DNA of 9,549 nt from an uncultured Caryophanales bacterium. GTDB lineage: Bacteria > Bacillota_I > Bacilli_A > Acholeplasmatales > Anaeroplasmataceae. This document shows positions 6,458 through 9,549 of this stretch, one piece after another. Position 1 is the stretch's first letter; each line of letters starts with the position of its first letter. The stretch lies in the NCBI GenBank assembly GCA_946626535.1, contig CAMOUK010000040.1, positions 1 through 9,549 of the forward strand, in the 5' to 3' direction. The notes under the pieces were generated by a model. The model did no database searches. It saw only the letters and a list, made by a program, of their open reading frames with translations, and was not told the origin of the DNA. The position numbers and the translations under genes are program-made.

Positions 6458-8260
6458 ATGAAGAGAAATATTTTTATTAAATTGTTTTTACTATTATTTT
6501 TAGGAGTTTTTTTAGTATCTATTTCAGCATGTAATAAGGCTGAAGAGCCAAAGGGAGAAGATCCTACTACCCAAAAGGATCCTTCACCAGAGCCTCAGGT
6601 TGTTAAAGAGGAGATAAGCTTACCTTATTCAAGCCTATATAAGGTAACTAAAGCTTATCATGATTCATATTATTCAGATGATTATTTTAAGGCTAAATCC
6701 TTTATTTATAATCAAAGATTAGCTATTGCATCACTTGCGGTTGCGATGTCTTCATATCCAATTAAGGATGAAGATACTTATGGCCATACTAAAGAGCTAT
6801 ATACTAAGCTTGGCTTTGAGAAGTTTTATAAGAATGAATATGCTGATCAAAATAGTCAAAAGGATGCCTTAGGTGTAGTTATGGCATCAAAGAAGATGGA
6901 AACCTATACTTTATTAAGCGTAGGTGCTAGAGGCTCAAACTATGGTAATGAATGGACTTCAAATTTTGAGGTTGGTAATGATGGCCAATATGCTTCAGGC
7001 TTTAATGTTGCATCTAACGTTGTGTTAAAAACTATTAATGATTATATTAGTAATAATAATATAAAAGGTAATGTTAAAATTTGGGCTACTGGTTATTCTA
7101 GAGCTGGTGCGGCAGTTAATTTAGCTTTCGGTAAAATTGATAAAGCATTAATAGATAATAATAAAATTATTCCAAATGTTAATTATACAAAGGATGATTT
7201 ATTTGTTTATACCTTTGAGGCTCCAGCTGGAAAAGTAGGCACTGTTAAGGGTGAGGCTTATGTTGAAAAGCTTGGACAATATAATAATATTTTTAATTTG
7301 ATAAGCTTAGATGATATAGTTCCTATGGTTATGCCAAGGAAATGGGGATTTGTTAGATATGGATTAGATCTTTATCTTCCATCTAAAATAACAGAACTTG
7401 ATTATGATAATTATTTGGTACAATTAAAAACAATCATTAATTCTACATATGACGTAGAAACAATAGGCGAATATAAGCTAGATACCTTTAGCTTATCAGG
7501 TGATAAGATCAATTATACATTTGGTAAATATGTAGATATGTTAGTTAATGATTTATTTGATGAAATAGGTAGTCTAGAAAATTATGTTAATGATTATGAG
7601 AAGACAGTTTCAAAAATTGTAGGTCTAGCTATTAGCAATCCAGAATTTAGAAATGCTTTAAAGGAATTCTTCGATCAAGCAAAATTTAAGATACTAGCTC
7701 CTGCCTATGCCCGGTTAAGTGAGCCTGATATCGATAAGGCAGTTGATGCAATATTTGCTGCAGTAGAGGAAGAATATGGTACAATGCTAAAAAAGCCAGC
7801 CTTTAATGCTATCGATAAGGATGAGTTTACTTTATGCTTAAAGAAATTGATGAAGGTCTTAATTAATGTTATTAAGAAGGAAGGTGGCTTAACAGCTCTA
7901 GCTCCTCTTATGACTTGGGCATCAAGTATCATCTATCCACACATTCCAGAGGTAGAATATGCATCACTTTTAGCAATGGAAAATGGTAAGACAAAATATG
8001 ATGTATCAAGCGAGTATTTTATTGTTAAAATTGATGCTGATAGTGATTTTACAATAGAGATTGCTGGAAAAGCTATCGTAGAGAATAAAGATAAAAAATT
8101 GACTACTAAAATGGTTTGTGAGAAGTTAGATAATAAATATATTATCTATTTACCATTAACTAGAGATTTGAAAATAGATGCTACAGATTTTAAGATATAT
8201 ATTATGTCTACGAGCTCTGTTGAACCTCAATTAACAGACATTCATACGATAATAAATTAA
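6458..8260 (+). CDS. Secreted lipoprotein with lipase-like alpha/beta-hydrolase domain
   Basis: Residues 1-24 are a lipoprotein signal peptide (KR near the start, a Leu/Phe core) ending in the lipobox ISAC with lipidated Cys25. A Pro/Glu/Asp/Lys linker (about 26-50) leads to the catalytic domain, so the protein should be anchored outside the membrane. GARGSNYG (from 156) resembles the oxyanion segment of class-3-like lipases. GYSRAG (212-217) is the nucleophile elbow with Ser214. Asp286 in DDIVP and His495 in PHIPE are the likely remaining triad residues. A short beta-rich region ends the 600-residue protein. Substrate is unknown; a lipid or ester hydrolase is the best guess. The ATG at 6458 is preferred to GTG 6449 because AAAGGAG (6443-6449) is 8 nt before it and the signal peptide then starts normally. 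That Shine-Dalgarno lies in the last codons of nadK, suggesting coupled expression. No hairpin terminator follows the gene. Confidence 0.85.
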   Translation: MKRNIFIKLFLLLFLGVFLVSISACNKAEEPKGEDPTTQKDPSPEPQVVKEEISLPYSSLYKVTKAYHDSYYSDDYFKAKSFIYNQRLAIASLAVAMSSYPIKDEDTYGHTKELYTKLGFEKFYKNEYADQNSQKDALGVVMASKKMETYTLLSVGARGSNYGNEWTSNFEVGNDGQYASGFNVASNVVLKTINDYISNNNIKGNVKIWATGYSRAGAAVNLAFGKIDKALIDNNKIIPNVNYTKDDLFVYTFEAPAGKVGTVKGEAYVEKLGQYNNIFNLISLDDIVPMVMPRKWGFVRYGLDLYLPSKITELDYDNYLVQLKTIINSTYDVETIGEYKLDTFSLSGDKINYTFGKYVDMLVNDLFDEIGSLENYVNDYEKTVSKIVGLAISNPEFRNALKEFFDQAKFKILAPAYARLSEPDIDKAVDAIFAAVEEEYGTMLKKPAFNAIDKDEFTLCLKKLMKVLINVIKKEGGLTALAPLMTWASSIIYPHIPEVEYASLLAMENGKTKYDVSSEYFIVKIDADSDFTIEIAGKAIVENKDKKLTTKMVCEKLDNKYIIYLPLTRDLKIDATDFKIYIMSTSSVEPQLTDIHTIIN

Positions 8261-8273
8261 TAAAACGTTTACA
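8260..8273 (+). promoter_or_regulatory. Possible catabolite-response element (cre) upstream of gapA
   Basis: ATAAAACGTTTACA matches the CcpA cre consensus TGWAARCGYTWWCW at 12 of 14 positions: the right half is perfect and the first two bases differ. It lies directly after the lipoprotein stop codon and about 70-80 nt before the predicted gapA start site, upstream of the -35, where CcpA sites tend to activate rather than block. AT-rich DNA produces such matches by chance, and no ccpA gene is visible here. Confidence 0.35.
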
Positions 8274-8305
8274 TTTCAAAATTGGTTTATTGAGATTATA
8301 TTTTA

Positions 8306-8334
8306 TTGAATTAGAATTTTTAAAGTGTTAAAAT
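8306..8334 (+). promoter_or_regulatory. Promoter of gapA
   Basis: A -35 TTGAAT (8306-8311) and a -10 TAAAAT (8329-8334) have exactly 17 nt between them, and TG at 8326-8327 makes it an extended -10 promoter. Transcription should start near 8341, giving a leader of about 37 nt. A strong promoter fits a glycolytic gene. Confidence 0.7.
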
Positions 8335-8358
8335 ATTGTCGGTTAAAAAACTATTATT

Positions 8359-8364
8359 AGGAGG
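8359..8364 (+). promoter_or_regulatory. gapA ribosome binding site with long spacing
   Basis: AGGAGG is a full-strength Shine-Dalgarno. Its distance to the ATG at 8378 is 13 nt, longer than the 7-9 nt of the other genes here. There is no ATG, GTG or TTG closer in frame, and the protein starting at 8378 matches the usual GAPDH N-terminus, so this start stands. Confidence 0.8.
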
Positions 8365-8377
8365 ATTAATATATATT

Positions 8378-9412
8378 ATGGCTAATGTAAAAGTAGCAAT
8401 TAATGGTTTTGGTCGTATCGGCCGTTTAGCTTTCAGACAAATGTTTGGTGCAAAGGGTTATGAAGTTGTAGCAATCAATGACTTAACTGATCCAAAGATG
8501 TTAGCTAACTTATTAAAGTATGACACAGCACAAGGTGGTTATACTGGTAGAATTGGTGAAAATCTTCACACTGTTGAAGCTGGTGAAGGTTCAATCATTG
8601 TTGATGGTAAGGAAATTACTATCTACAAGGAACCAGATGCAAACAATCTACCTTGGGGTAAATTAGGTGTAGACGTAGTACTTGAATGTACAGGTTTCTA
8701 TACAAAGAAGGAAAAAGCTTTAGCACACGTTAATGCAGGTGCTAAGAAGGTTGTTATTTCAGCTCCAGCTGGAAATGATCTACCTACAATCGTTTATGGT
8801 GTTAACGAAAAGACATTAACAAAGGCTGACAATGTTATTTCTGCAGCTTCTTGTACAACTAACTGTTTAGCTCCAATGGCAGCAGCTTTAAATAAGTTCG
8901 CTCCAATTCAATCAGGTATCATGTCAACAATTCATGCATACACTGGTGACCAAATGATTCTTGATGGTCCACATAGAAAGGGCGATTTAAGAAGAGCAAG
9001 AGCTGGTGCAGCTAATATCGTTCCAAACTCAACTGGTGCAGCTAAGGCTATCGGTCTAGTTATTCCTGAATTAAATGGTAAGTTAATTGGTTCAGCTCAA
9101 AGAGTTCCAGTACCTACAGGATCAACTACTATTTTAACTGCAGTAGTTAAGGGTAAAGATGTTACAGTAGAAGCTATCAATGCAGCTATGAAGGCAGCAG
9201 CTTCTGAATCATTCGGATACAATGAAGATCCAATCGTTTCTTCAGACGTTATCGGTATGAGATATGGTTCATTATTCGATGCAACTCAAACTATGGTTGC
9301 TAAGATTGATGAAGATACTTACCAAGTTCAAGTTGTTTCTTGGTATGATAACGAAAACTCATATACTAGCCAAATGGTTCGTACAATTAAGTATTTCGCT
9401 GAATTAAACTAA
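8378..9412 (+). CDS. gapA: Glyceraldehyde-3-phosphate dehydrogenase (type I)
   Basis: This glycolytic enzyme converts glyceraldehyde 3-phosphate, NAD and phosphate to 1,3-bisphosphoglycerate and NADH in the cytoplasm. The 344-residue protein begins with the Rossmann motif NGFGRIGR (9-16). Asp35 in AINDL favours NAD over NADP. The active-site signature [10 protein letters not shown] carries catalytic Cys159, with the partner His186 in HAYTGDQ. The C-terminal [12 protein letters not shown] is also standard. The start at 8378 is chosen because an upstream TTG (8336) would put the codon before the predicted transcription start and add an unrelated leader. Codon use differs from the neighbours: many C-ending codons (AAC, GAC, ATC, TTC) and higher GC, as expected for a highly expressed gene rather than a sign of transfer. 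It has its own promoter and terminator, so it can be a single-gene unit; no cggR or pgk gene is adjacent in the window. Confidence 0.98.
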   Translation: MANVKVAINGFGRIGRLAFRQMFGAKGYEVVAINDLTDPKMLANLLKYDTAQGGYTGRIGENLHTVEAGEGSIIVDGKEITIYKEPDANNLPWGKLGVDVVLECTGFYTKKEKALAHVNAGAKKVVISAPAGNDLPTIVYGVNEKTLTKADNVISAASCTTNCLAPMAAALNKFAPIQSGIMSTIHAYTGDQMILDGPHRKGDLRRARAGAANIVPNSTGAAKAIGLVIPELNGKLIGSAQRVPVPTGSTTILTAVVKGKDVTVEAINAAMKAAASESFGYNEDPIVSSDVIGMRYGSLFDATQTMVAKIDEDTYQVQVVSWYDNENSYTSQMVRTIKYFAELN

Positions 9413-9430
9413 TTTAGAAAAACATTAACG

Positions 9431-9458
9431 AAAGCCTAGATTCATTCTAGGCTTTTTT
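9431..9458 (+). terminator. Terminator of gapA
   Basis: Arms AAAGCCTAGA (9431-9440) and TCTAGGCTTT (9446-9455) make a perfect 10-bp stem with a TTCAT loop, running into six T (9453-9458). It starts 18 nt after the gapA stop codon. Confidence 0.92.
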
Positions 9459-9549
9459 GTTTTCTAGTAAATTCCAATTATTTTTTCTTTTATGATATAT
9501 GAAAATTTAAACTAGACATTTATTTTGTCTACTTAGCTGTTATATTAGG

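Noticed and set aside
9513..9531. Small hairpin with arms TAGACA and TGTCTA near the right edge
   Set aside because: Only 6 bp with a 7-nt loop and no T tract; too weak to name, and the gene it might belong to is outside the window.

Overview
The window is very AT-rich DNA with the standard bacterial code: Trp is TGG, and TAA, TAG and TGA all end genes. Shine-Dalgarno sites, Rho-independent terminators, a lipobox lipoprotein and the protein families point to a low-GC Bacillota (Bacilli / Erysipelotrichia-like, or an RF39-type gut lineage). That placement is inference; no rRNA or other marker gene is present. There are no transposases, integrases, tRNAs or CRISPR repeats, so this looks like chromosome.

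Layout. (1) Positions 1-332 hold no clear gene. They contain a good promoter, two 22-nt hairpins that both have 9-bp stems and GAAA loops, and two tandem plus-strand terminators. Together these could be a short non-coding RNA of about 100 nt. An AT-rich leader with an (AAT)5 repeat follows. (2) Positions 333-4959 encode a large SF1 helicase of the DUF4011 - helicase - PD-(D/E)XK (Vsr/MTES_1575-like) - DUF3320 architecture, a type associated with anti-phage defence. A +1 frame change near 1488-1500 splits it, leaving Walker A in the first ORF and all later helicase motifs plus the nuclease in the second. (3) A convergent CYTH-domain (YjbK-like) gene lies on the minus strand and is separated from the helicase gene by two back-to-back hairpins. 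(4) The CYTH gene and an NAD kinase gene are divergent, with overlapping promoters. In Bacillus subtilis the homologues yjbK and yjbN are also close together. (5) The NAD kinase gene is followed after 5 nt by a gene for a secreted lipoprotein with a lipase/alpha-beta-hydrolase core, whose Shine-Dalgarno lies in the last codons of the kinase gene. (6) gapA (glyceraldehyde-3-phosphate dehydrogenase) comes last, with its own extended -10 promoter, a possible catabolite-response element upstream and a strong terminator.

NAD kinase and gapA are core metabolism (NADP supply and glycolysis), and the CYTH protein probably hydrolyses a triphosphate-type substrate. The helicase-nuclease is the accessory element. 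Nothing here proves a new system. The two items most worth a second look are the split helicase-nuclease and the hairpin-rich short transcript upstream of it.
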